Shown here in pieces: positions 45,994 through 54,847 of a stretch of 64,000 nucleotides of DNA (the stretch's first letter is position 1; every line of letters begins with the position of its first letter). The notes beneath the pieces are model-generated. The model saw only the letters and a program-made list of their open reading frames with translations. It was not told the origin of the DNA and made no database searches. Position numbers and translations under genes: made by a program. Origin of the DNA: an uncultured Ignavibacteriota bacterium (GTDB lineage Bacteria > Bacteroidota > Ignavibacteria > UBA10030 > UBA8401); contig CAISDA010000064.1 in assembly GCA_903884005.1 (NCBI GenBank), positions 1-64,000 of the forward strand. Reading direction: 5' to 3'.

Positions 45994-47742
45994 ATGAAAA
46001 AAGAACCTTGGATTGAAGCCATACTCAGCTCAATGACCCTCGAACAGAAGATCGGACAGTGCGTCGTGGTTGGCATGTCCGGCACCGTGATTACGAACGA
46101 CTTGCGCGAGGCGATCCTCCGTTATCATTGCGGCGGCATCCGCCTCTCGTCGTTCATGCGCATGTTTAAATATTTCAGCGATGATAAAGCAAAAAAACAG
46201 GAAATGGGTGCCGGCTTTGTTCCCTCACAGCAAAAAATCGCCGGCGCCGGCCTGCCGCCGTATGCAACCCCTGAACAATTCGCTGAAATGCTCAATGAGC
46301 TGAGGACATTGGCCGCCACACGCACGCCGGCAATTCCGCTGCATATGGTGATCGATCAGGAAGGCGACGTGAGCAAGGATTTTTCCCGGGGCGGTGTCGT
46401 TCAATTTCCCTCGAACATGGGCCTGGTTGCAAGCAAGAGTCCGAAGCTGGCGTACGAAGTGGCAAAGGCGATCGCCAAACAGATGAAGGCATCGGGATTG
46501 GATATGATCCACTCGCCTGTCGTGGATGTGAATATCAATCCCAATAATCCCGAGATCGGCCATCGTGCATTCAGCGACGATCCGGAAGTGACGGCGCAAT
46601 ATGCGATCGCGATGCTCAAGGGCTACAAGGAAGAGGGCGTGATCGCGGCGGCGAAGCACTTCCCGGGACGAGGAGATTCCGCCACCGATGCGCATCATGC
46701 ATGCCCGATGCTGACGGTGGACAGCGAGCGGTTCAATAAAATCGAACTCTATCCGTACAAACGGCTCATCGAAGCCGGCATCGATTCCATCATGGTTGCT
46801 CATTGTATCTATCCTCATATCGATCCGGACAATATTTCCACCGTGTCGCGGAAAGTCATCACCGGCATTTTGCGCGACCAGCTGGGCTTTGAAGGGATGA
46901 TCACCACAGACAGCATCACGATGGGCGCGCTGATCGACCGGTATGGCATCGGCGAAGCGTGCGCGCGGTCGCTCCATGCCGGCGCCGATGTGATACTGAT
47001 GAAGGCGGAAAATCAATGGCGCGGCGAAATGTTCCATACGATTAAACAATGGGTGGAGGCCGGAAAGATCAGTTCCGACGAACTCGACGACAAGGTGCGA
47101 CGGATCATTACGATCAAAAAAAAATACGGCATGTTCAAAAAAATGGGCATGGTCAATGCGGCGAAGGCGGCCGTTCCGTACAGGGATACAGTGATCGTGC
47201 AGACGTCCCAAAAAGCCGCGCAAAAAGCGATCATGGTCATTAAAGACGAACTGCACGCATTGCCGGTGAAAAAAGACAAAAAAGTGCTTCTCATCAACCA
47301 GCAAAATTCCATCAAGTCACCGAACGACGTGTACGATCACCCCGCATTGTTCCAGCAGCTCATGGAAGAGGGCTGGCCCTCGCTGCAGACATTTGAAACG
47401 CAGTTCGGCTTCGGCGAAAAAGAAGACGCACAGGTCGTACAATTCGTCGAAGACAACAACTTCGATCTTATCATCTGCACGAATTTTTACGACCGCCAGG
47501 AAAAACCGCACACGTATCCCAAGACACTCATCGATAAGGGATACCCCGTGATCCTGATCACCAATACTCCATACTGCATCAAGGAGATCGGCGGATTAAT
47601 TCCCTCCGCAAAAACGTCCATCTTGAATATGAATCTGACTCCAGAAGGATTGCGTACCACGAAAGCTGTATTGCTTGGCAAGAAGAAGGCCCAGGGTTCA
47701 TGGCCGCTCTCGAATTACGATCCATTTAAATTGAAGGGCTAA
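45994..47742 (+). CDS. GH3 family glycosidase with NagZ-type Asp-His dyad, cytoplasmic
   Basis: 582 residues, no signal peptide. KHFPGRGDSATDAHH contains the Asp232/His234 pair that acts as acid/base in NagZ-like GH3 enzymes, and TTDSITMGAL holds the nucleophile Asp306. The barrel is followed by a second alpha/beta domain (to the C-terminus), longer than in classic NagZ. NagZ-like enzymes cleave beta-N-acetylhexosaminides, but some close relatives act on other sugars. TAGGAG supports the start. The next gene begins 5 bases downstream, giving a tight operon with the DUF2264 gene. Confidence 0.85.
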   Translation: MKKEPWIEAILSSMTLEQKIGQCVVVGMSGTVITNDLREAILRYHCGGIRLSSFMRMFKYFSDDKAKKQEMGAGFVPSQQKIAGAGLPPYATPEQFAEMLNELRTLAATRTPAIPLHMVIDQEGDVSKDFSRGGVVQFPSNMGLVASKSPKLAYEVAKAIAKQMKASGLDMIHSPVVDVNINPNNPEIGHRAFSDDPEVTAQYAIAMLKGYKEEGVIAAAKHFPGRGDSATDAHHACPMLTVDSERFNKIELYPYKRLIEAGIDSIMVAHCIYPHIDPDNISTVSRKVITGILRDQLGFEGMITTDSITMGALIDRYGIGEACARSLHAGADVILMKAENQWRGEMFHTIKQWVEAGKISSDELDDKVRRIITIKKKYGMFKKMGMVNAAKAAVPYRDTVIVQTSQKAAQKAIMVIKDELHALPVKKDKKVLLINQQNSIKSPNDVYDHPALFQQLMEEGWPSLQTFETQFGFGEKEDAQVVQFVEDNNFDLIICTNFYDRQEKPHTYPKTLIDKGYPVILITNTPYCIKEIGGLIPSAKTSILNMNLTPEGLRTTKAVLLGKKKAQGSWPLSNYDPFKLKG

Positions 47743-47747
47743 GGCGT

Positions 47748-49778
47748 ATGAAAAGGCTAATACTTCAAACCCCGCTGAACAAAACGGTTTCTCCGATCAC
47801 GGGGTGGACCAGGAAGCATTGGGAAGAAACATTCTTCGCACTGATGAAAGGAATCGTGGACAGCGCGTCTCCGGCGTGTGCGCGCCAAAGAATCCCGGGT
47901 CCGCGGAGCCATCACGGCCTCCTGGCCGATGAACTGGAAGGATTCACGCGCTCCATGATCATGGCTGGCCCCTGGCTCAAGAGTTCGAAAAATGGGATCT
48001 ATGCGTGGCAGGGCGACAAGGTCGATGTTGCCGGATTCTACGGCAAAGGAATTCTCGCAGGAACCGACCCGAAACATCCCGAGTATTGGGGCGACATTGT
48101 CGACTACGCCCAGCATCTGGTCGAGATGGCGGCGCTCTCCTGGGGATTGTACTTGTCCAAAGAGTTGATCTGGGATAAGTTTTCAGAGAGTGAGAAGCAG
48201 CAGGTCGCCGGCTACATGTATCAATGCACGAAGGTGAAGTATCACCAGAACAACTGGCTCCTGTTCAATGTCATCACCAACACCGTCCTCAAAAAACTCG
48301 GGATGCCGTACTCGCAGGAACAGATCGATACGAATCTGCAGGCGTGCGACCATATGTATCTCGGCGAGGGATGGTATAGGGACGGGAACATCAACCGGAT
48401 CGACTATTATAATTCCTGGGCCTTCCTCTATTATTACCTCCAATGGGTCATACTCGACGGAGACTCAAAACCGGACGTTGCAGAGACTCACAAGGAACGC
48501 GCCCGCTTGTTCGCACGCGACTTCCGGTATTTCTTTTCCGGCGACGGGAGCACTCCGTGTTTCGGGAGGTCCATGATCTACCGGTTCGGTTCTCTTGCCC
48601 CGCTCGCGCTCGGTCAGCAGCTCGGCTGTCTGGATATTTCGGCGGGCGAAGTGAAGACGATGTGTAACAGTCTGATGAAGTTCTATTTCAGCAACGAAAT
48701 TTTGACGGAGCAGAACCACCTGTCCATGGGATTCCTGCGCCCGTGCGCAGATATGCTCGAGCATTATTCGTGCGGCGGGTCGCCGTACTGGTCGACGAAG
48801 GCGTTCAATATTCTGTCGATCCCCCCAAGTGACGCGTTCTGGAAAACGAAAGAAGAAAAGCTGCCCATCCACCGGCAAAGCTTTTCCGTGCCGTTGCGCA
48901 AGGCGGGACTCCTGTTGGTCGGGGATAAGAAAACAGGCCATGTGCAGTTGATCAATCAGAAGTCCTATCACGACAAACCCGAGTATAACGACAAGTATAC
49001 GAAGTTTGCGTATTCATCCATCTTCAGTTACGATGCGAGGCCGGTCTATAAGAACATCAACTGCGACAACATTCTTCAGTTCTCCGAAGACGGCATCAAC
49101 TTCCGCCAGCGCTGGGAAATGCAGCACCTGTACAGCGAGAAGGATTTTGCCGCGTCGAAGTATGCATTGCACGACGTCGATGCCGAAGGCACAATCCATA
49201 CGTCCGTGATCGTGAAGAACGATGTCATGATCAATATTCATCTGGTGGAAACGAAAAAATCGCTCGTGTTCAAGGAAGGCGGCTATCCGCTCGGCTTCGA
49301 CGACGGCAAGGCAAAAACCGTCTCCGTCAACGGCGCCGAAGCGGCGTACAAGGATGGCAAGCTCACATTCATACGCAACCTTCACGGCTATACGAAGCAA
49401 TTCAAGGCCCTTCAATTTGCCGATGACGTGAACGGTTCCAATGTGCGCTATCGCCAGAGCGTTGTTCCGGTGTTGGGACACGAGAATGGAACGGAGCACA
49501 AGTTCACTCTCGCGTCCATGGTATGCGGCAGGGTCGGTTCCGATACGGTGAAACAACTGATGGGGCTGGTGAAAAAATTCACCGTCACCGATAACGTGAT
49601 CGACATACTGTTTCAGGATGGAGAACGTGTCTTCCTGCAGATGGGGAGTATTCAGGACATTGCTGTCTCGCTCAACGGTAAGAAAATATCCGGACCGATC
49701 GTGATGGCCCGAGTTTCCGCCGCTGGCAAAAAATGGTCCGTCCTGGATAGCACGGGACATGTGGATTGTAAGGAATAG
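47748..49778 (+). CDS. DUF2264 family glycoside hydrolase (GH154), cytoplasmic
   Basis: 676 residues without a signal peptide. The N-terminal 380 form the alpha-helical barrel of DUF2264: PGPRSHHGLLADELEGFTR, NNWLLFNVITNT, GWYRDGN and FGRSMIYRFGSLAP. A beta-rich C-terminal domain follows. DUF2264 is GH154 in CAZy, where I recall characterised beta-glucuronidases. Its position right after the GH3 gene and before the symporter suggests action on imported uronate-containing oligosaccharides. Confidence 0.85.
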   Translation: MKRLILQTPLNKTVSPITGWTRKHWEETFFALMKGIVDSASPACARQRIPGPRSHHGLLADELEGFTRSMIMAGPWLKSSKNGIYAWQGDKVDVAGFYGKGILAGTDPKHPEYWGDIVDYAQHLVEMAALSWGLYLSKELIWDKFSESEKQQVAGYMYQCTKVKYHQNNWLLFNVITNTVLKKLGMPYSQEQIDTNLQACDHMYLGEGWYRDGNINRIDYYNSWAFLYYYLQWVILDGDSKPDVAETHKERARLFARDFRYFFSGDGSTPCFGRSMIYRFGSLAPLALGQQLGCLDISAGEVKTMCNSLMKFYFSNEILTEQNHLSMGFLRPCADMLEHYSCGGSPYWSTKAFNILSIPPSDAFWKTKEEKLPIHRQSFSVPLRKAGLLLVGDKKTGHVQLINQKSYHDKPEYNDKYTKFAYSSIFSYDARPVYKNINCDNILQFSEDGINFRQRWEMQHLYSEKDFAASKYALHDVDAEGTIHTSVIVKNDVMINIHLVETKKSLVFKEGGYPLGFDDGKAKTVSVNGAEAAYKDGKLTFIRNLHGYTKQFKALQFADDVNGSNVRYRQSVVPVLGHENGTEHKFTLASMVCGRVGSDTVKQLMGLVKKFTVTDNVIDILFQDGERVFLQMGSIQDIAVSLNGKKISGPIVMARVSAAGKKWSVLDSTGHVDCKE

Positions 49779-49841
49779 ATCGTGCCGGTTGATTCTTGCT
49801 GGAAAAATTTCCGCACTCATTTAATGTGAAGGTGTTAACTC

Positions 49842-51626
49842 ATGGGAATTTATGATTATGGCGTCATTGTAATCTATTTTTTATTCATCATTATCATCGG
49901 TATCGTCTTCCATAAATTCAGCAAGGATTCGAGCGACTATTTCAGAGGCGGCGGACACATGCTGTGGTGGCTCGTGGGTGCCACCGCATTTATGTCCCAG
50001 TTCAGCGCGTGGACATTCATCGGCGCTGCGGGAAAAGCCTATCGGGAAGGGTTTCTCATTCTTGCCATTTTTTTTGGAAACGCACTCGGATACTTTGTCA
50101 CGTATTTTGTGTCCGGGGCGAAGTTCCGGCAGTTGCGTGCGGTGACGACGATGGAAATTGTCCGCGACCGGTTTGGCCGGGCGAACGAACAATTTTTTAC
50201 ATGGCTTAATATTCCGGCAAACATCATGTATGCGGCCATCTGGTTATTCTCTATCAGCACGTTCGTGTCCGTTGTTTTCGGATGGAATATATTGCTGTGT
50301 ATCATCTGTATCGGCATCGTCGTCATTTTGTTATCGTCCGTCGGCGGAGCATGGGCTGTGTCTGCGTCCGATTTTATGCAGATGATGATACTGATGCCGA
50401 TTACGATCGTGTCGGCAATCGTCGCGCTTGCGGCTGTTGGAGGTGGGAATTTTTTACATGGCGTCACCAGCTTTGTCGGTCAACTGCCTGTGAATCACAC
50501 CAACTGGTCGGCGGTGTTCAGTCCCCAGCTCGTGTATCTGTGGATATTCGCCGCCGTCATCAAACAGATCATCAATGTCAACAATCCATCCGAATCGTAT
50601 CGATTCCTGTTTGCGAAGGATTCGGACAATGCCAGGAAAGGCGGGCTGCTGGCGGCCATTCTGTTCCTGTTCGGGCCGGTATTATGGTTTATTCCGCCAA
50701 TGGTTGCCGCAATATTGTATCCGGACTTGAATGTCATTGAATCGCTGAGACCGCTAGGCGGAAGGATCTCCGAGGGCGCGTACGTCGGCATGGGCCTCAT
50801 GCATATGCCTCAGGGAATGGTCGGCCTCATGGTGACTGCGATGTTCGCCTGCACGATCTCGAATATGGATACTGGATTAAATAAAAATTCCGGATTTTTC
50901 ATGCGGAGTTTTTACATGAGCATTCTCCGAAAAGGCCGCCCTGAAAAAGAATACATGATCGCAAGCCGGATCACGACCATCGTGTTGGGATTTTTCATCA
51001 TTGTGACCGCCATTGGGTTGAATGAATTGAAGGGACTCAGTCTGTTCGCGCTGATGATCAATTTTAGCAGTCTGGTCGCCATTCCGATCGCCATTCCGCT
51101 TATTATGGGACTCTTTTTCAAGAGGGCTCCCAAATGGTCGGGGTGGAGCACAACAGTGGTGGGGTTACTCGTGTCCATGGCCATCTATAACAACGCGGTG
51201 GATCCGTTGACCGTCGTAAAATTCCTGGGAATTGGCATACCGTTCACCGAGTATATGAAAACGGAATTTTATATGCTCATCGTATCGATGTTTTTTGGCG
51301 TTACAATAATGTCGTTATGGTTTTTGGGAACGCTCTTCTTCAGCAAATACAACTCATCAGATTACAATACTCAGGTCGATGCCGTCTTTGCGAACATGCA
51401 CATGCCGGTCATCACGGATCCCGAAAAAACGAAGGCGATGGATTATGCGCAGCTGAGAATGCTTGCCCGGCTTGCATTCCCGTACGGTGTGTTCGTCTTT
51501 TTGCTGGCGCTGATCCCCAATGGCATCGGCGGGCGTCTGTGTTTCACCTTCATCGGCACGATGATCGCCGGTGTGGGCTGGCTGCTGCATCGGGCGGCAC
51601 AGAAAAAAGCCCCGGCCGCCGCGTAA
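49842..51626 (+). CDS. Sodium:solute symporter (SSS family)
   Basis: 594 residues with about 13-14 membrane helices. Early motifs are DYFRGGGHMLWWLVGATAF and SAWTFIGAAGKAYREG, typical of SSS carriers for sugars, organic acids or nucleosides; QIINVNNPSESYRFLFAKD lies in the central region. It follows two cytoplasmic glycosidases and precedes a HAD hydrolase, so it probably imports mono- or short oligosaccharides, perhaps uronates, across the inner membrane. GAAGGTG lies upstream of the ATG. Confidence 0.92.
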   Translation: MGIYDYGVIVIYFLFIIIIGIVFHKFSKDSSDYFRGGGHMLWWLVGATAFMSQFSAWTFIGAAGKAYREGFLILAIFFGNALGYFVTYFVSGAKFRQLRAVTTMEIVRDRFGRANEQFFTWLNIPANIMYAAIWLFSISTFVSVVFGWNILLCIICIGIVVILLSSVGGAWAVSASDFMQMMILMPITIVSAIVALAAVGGGNFLHGVTSFVGQLPVNHTNWSAVFSPQLVYLWIFAAVIKQIINVNNPSESYRFLFAKDSDNARKGGLLAAILFLFGPVLWFIPPMVAAILYPDLNVIESLRPLGGRISEGAYVGMGLMHMPQGMVGLMVTAMFACTISNMDTGLNKNSGFFMRSFYMSILRKGRPEKEYMIASRITTIVLGFFIIVTAIGLNELKGLSLFALMINFSSLVAIPIAIPLIMGLFFKRAPKWSGWSTTVVGLLVSMAIYNNAVDPLTVVKFLGIGIPFTEYMKTEFYMLIVSMFFGVTIMSLWFLGTLFFSKYNSSDYNTQVDAVFANMHMPVITDPEKTKAMDYAQLRMLARLAFPYGVFVFLLALIPNGIGGRLCFTFIGTMIAGVGWLLHRAAQKKAPAAA

Positions 51627-51712
51627 GTGCATCACGCAGTGCCATGTTGAATTCCCCGACGGTGCGGCGGGGAGCCACAATCATTTGTTACTACATTTAG
51701 AAAGGTCGTACG

Positions 51713-52600
51713 ATGTCTCAGGATTCACATCAGGTTCTTATCGACATGCAACCCACGAAACTTTTTTTTGTGGGAATAGATTCCGACGGGTGCGTCTTCG
51801 ACTCGATGGAGATCAAACACAAGGAATGTTTCTGCCCGAATTTTATTCGCTATTGGGAATTGCAAAATGTGTCCACGTACGCGCGCGAGACATGGGACTT
51901 CGTAAATTTGTATTCTCAGACACGAGGGTGCAACCGCTTCCATGCCGTTATCGAAGCGATGCGGCTGCTGAGCGAGCGGAAGGAAGTGCTGGCGCGGGGT
52001 GCGATCCTGCCGGATCTTGCGCCGCTGATCGAATGGGTGAAGAAAGAAACAAAGCTTGGCAATCCGGCATTGGAACGCTATGCGAAGGAAGTGAACGATC
52101 CGATCATCGATAAAGCGCTCGCCTGGACGAGAGGGGTCAACAAGTCCGTCGAAGAAATTGTCTATGGCATACCGCCGCTGCCGTGGGTGAAGGAATCGCT
52201 CGCGAAGTTTAATGAACAGGCCGACGTGATCGTTGTGTCTCAGACTCCCGGCGATGCATTGAACCGCGAATGGGCGGAACATGATATAGACCGGTACGTG
52301 CGCATTATCTGCGGACAGGAATTCGGAACGAAGGCCGAACACATTCAGTTTGCCGCCGGCGGAAAATATCCGACCGATAAGATGTTGATGATCGGCGATG
52401 CTCCCGGAGACATGAAGGCGGCGAAATCGAACAATGCGCTGTTTTATCCGATCAACCCCGGACACGAGGTGGATTCGTGGGAGCGCTTATACAAGGAAGG
52501 GATCGACCGCTTCTTTAACGGGTCGTTTGCGGGCGAGTATGAGAGAGCGCTCATCGAGGAATTTAATAAGTGTCTTCCCAAAACGCCGAATTGGGCGTAG
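51713..52600 (+). CDS. HAD superfamily hydrolase
   Basis: 295 residues, cytoplasmic. Motif I is GIDSDGCVFDSM with the nucleophile Asp in position 23, motif II lies in VIVVSQTPGD, and motif IV is MIGDAPGDMKAAK. A helical cap lies between motifs I and II (about 30-190). The fold is a phosphatase of the phosphoglycolate type; sugar phosphates are plausible given the locus, but the substrate is unknown. AAAGGT precedes the ATG. Confidence 0.82.
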   Translation: MSQDSHQVLIDMQPTKLFFVGIDSDGCVFDSMEIKHKECFCPNFIRYWELQNVSTYARETWDFVNLYSQTRGCNRFHAVIEAMRLLSERKEVLARGAILPDLAPLIEWVKKETKLGNPALERYAKEVNDPIIDKALAWTRGVNKSVEEIVYGIPPLPWVKESLAKFNEQADVIVVSQTPGDALNREWAEHDIDRYVRIICGQEFGTKAEHIQFAAGGKYPTDKMLMIGDAPGDMKAAKSNNALFYPINPGHEVDSWERLYKEGIDRFFNGSFAGEYERALIEEFNKCLPKTPNWA

Positions 52601-52659
52601 CAACCGAATGCGATCGTGGGATATCTGTGTGGTCAACCATTCATCTATCGACTGGCAAA

Positions 52660-54723
52660 ATGAATACATATCGATTTATCGTTTCATGTTCCATTGCGTT
52701 AGCCCTGGCTGCAAGCGCGAATGCGAAGACAACAACTGCACGGGCGCGGGCTCAGAGTGAATGGGTGCACCCCGGTTCCGACGGCCGCCTGGTGTATAAG
52801 TCGACGCCTCGAGGCGATAGGATACTTGATTTTTCGTTTGCAGGCTACATGGGCGGAGGCGTGGCACTGCCCGATGTTCCAGTGAAGCGGACGGTGCAGC
52901 CCGCAGCCGATGCGGACAACACGGCCGCGATACAGTCTGCCATTAACGACGTGGCGGCGATGCCCATCGTGAACGGCTTCCGCGGGGCGGTTGTGCTCTC
53001 TCCGGGCATGTTTGCCTGCTCGGGTTCGATCGCGATTCCTGCGAGCGGCATCGTGCTGCGCGGCAGCGGTGTGGGCGCCACGACAATTCGCATGTCTGGC
53101 GGGAAGCATTGCGCGATCGTGATCGGCAGCGAAAAGGATAACAGATCGGCTCGCCCTTCCGCTTCGGCGGACCGGGCACTGAGTACGTCCATCGCCGATC
53201 GGTATATTCCCTTCGGTGCCACGGTGTTCACTGTGGCCGATGCCGGCGGATTGAAAACCGGCGATCTCATCGAGATCAAACGTCCGGTGACGCAGGCGTG
53301 GATCCATCTGATGGAAATGGATAATATGTATCGCGAGGGCAAACTGCAGACGTGGATACCCACGACGAGAAACAGCGTCATGCAGCGCACGATCACGGGA
53401 ATTGCGGGGAACACGATCACGATCGATATCCCGTTGTCCGATTCTTTCGATGCGAACTATCTTTATCCCACGGGGACGATCGTTGCCACAGTTCAGCCTG
53501 CGTCGCGCATCACACAGGCCGGCGTGGAGTCGCTCCACATTCAGTGTCCTCCCGCCGAAATGGCATATTCCGAGGCCCCGTATTCGGCGATCGATATCTT
53601 TGGAGACGATTGCTGGGTGAAGGATGTGTCGTGCGAAGAGACGATGAACAGCACGACGCTTGCAGGCAGGCGCATCACCGTTCAACAGGTCGTGGTCAGT
53701 CATACCTTCCCGAACTTGGGCGGCTCGAAGCCGTCGGATTTTAGCATCCAAGGCAGTCAGATACTGGTCGACCGGTGCCGTGTGACGGGCGATAACGAAT
53801 ATGATGTATGGACGGGAAGCCTGGTGACCGGACCGAACGTAGTGCTCAACTCGACGTTCCTCGGCCTGGGCAGCCGCCTGCAGCCGCATCAGCGCTGGTC
53901 GTCGGGATTGCTTATCGACAACTGCACCGTTCCCAACGGAGGGATCGATTACATGAACAGAGGCATTGCCGGTTCGGGCCATGGGTGGACGATGGGGTGG
54001 GGCGTGGTCTGGAATTCTATCGCCAAAACATTCATCATTCAAAATCCGCCGGGCGTGCTCAACTGGGCGATAGGGTGCACCGGCAGGCGCGAACAGACAG
54101 CGCGGTTGTTCGATACTCATCCGATCCTTTCGGAAGGTGTGTTCGAATCGCACGGTACCCCTGTCGCCATGCAGAGCTTATACCTGGCTCAACTCGCGGA
54201 TCGGTTGGGGCCTGAGGCGGTTCGCGCGATCGGCTATGCGTCGAACTCGGAAATCTCCTTTCCCAATAAATCTATCCCGCCTCTGCGCGAGGTGCGTCCC
54301 ATGGCCGATGGAGGACGCGGCGCCGATCTTGCGTTCCATCGTCCTGTCGACACCAAAAATGCGCCGCGCATTGTCGGCTCACCCTTCAGCGCTGAAAAAG
54401 CTGTGGACGGAAACGACACGACATACTGGTCTCCGACAACGGATTCCCTGCCCGCCGTTCTGGACATAGACATGGAGGGGCCGGTGGAAATAACGTCGCT
54501 CGAGATCCGCGAGGCACTGAACGCCGGGTCTCATATAGAGGAATATACGGTTGAAGGACAGGCCGACGCCGACTACATCATGCTTGCGCGCGGCACGACG
54601 ATCGGAAACCGCATTGCGGTGCGCTTTCCGGCGGTCACCGTGTGGAAAGTGCGGTTGACGATCCTCAAGGAGAAGACGCACGCCGCCATCAGCAAAGTCG
54701 GCCTGTTTCGTGAAAGCAAGTGA
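52660..54723 (+). CDS. Secreted beta-helix protein with C-terminal F5/8-type (CBM32-like) domain
   Basis: 687 residues from the ATG at 52660, which starts a signal peptide (MNTYRFIVSCSIALALAASA). The N-terminal ILDFSFAGYMGGGVALP and the helix body (MFACSGSIAIPASGIVLRG, GPNVVLNS, GSGHGW, LNWAIGCTG) mirror the protein at 34012, but without the inserted CBM96-like module. The end (about 560-687) is a discoidin-like jelly roll (AEKAVDGNDTTYWSP) instead of a T9SS tag. It probably acts in the periplasm or outside. Glycan lyase or hydrolase activity is inferred from the fold only. Confidence 0.8.
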   Translation: MNTYRFIVSCSIALALAASANAKTTTARARAQSEWVHPGSDGRLVYKSTPRGDRILDFSFAGYMGGGVALPDVPVKRTVQPAADADNTAAIQSAINDVAAMPIVNGFRGAVVLSPGMFACSGSIAIPASGIVLRGSGVGATTIRMSGGKHCAIVIGSEKDNRSARPSASADRALSTSIADRYIPFGATVFTVADAGGLKTGDLIEIKRPVTQAWIHLMEMDNMYREGKLQTWIPTTRNSVMQRTITGIAGNTITIDIPLSDSFDANYLYPTGTIVATVQPASRITQAGVESLHIQCPPAEMAYSEAPYSAIDIFGDDCWVKDVSCEETMNSTTLAGRRITVQQVVVSHTFPNLGGSKPSDFSIQGSQILVDRCRVTGDNEYDVWTGSLVTGPNVVLNSTFLGLGSRLQPHQRWSSGLLIDNCTVPNGGIDYMNRGIAGSGHGWTMGWGVVWNSIAKTFIIQNPPGVLNWAIGCTGRREQTARLFDTHPILSEGVFESHGTPVAMQSLYLAQLADRLGPEAVRAIGYASNSEISFPNKSIPPLREVRPMADGGRGADLAFHRPVDTKNAPRIVGSPFSAEKAVDGNDTTYWSPTTDSLPAVLDIDMEGPVEITSLEIREALNAGSHIEEYTVEGQADADYIMLARGTTIGNRIAVRFPAVTVWKVRLTILKEKTHAAISKVGLFRESK

Positions 54724-54847
54724 CGATATATGAGCATCGATCGGCGGTGTGTACGAATTCACGCCGCCATTTTCTCTCAGCAAGAACGAAATTGAACGTA
54801 TCACATGCTCCATCGGTCTGAATGGCAATGGTGGGAGGAATAGGACA

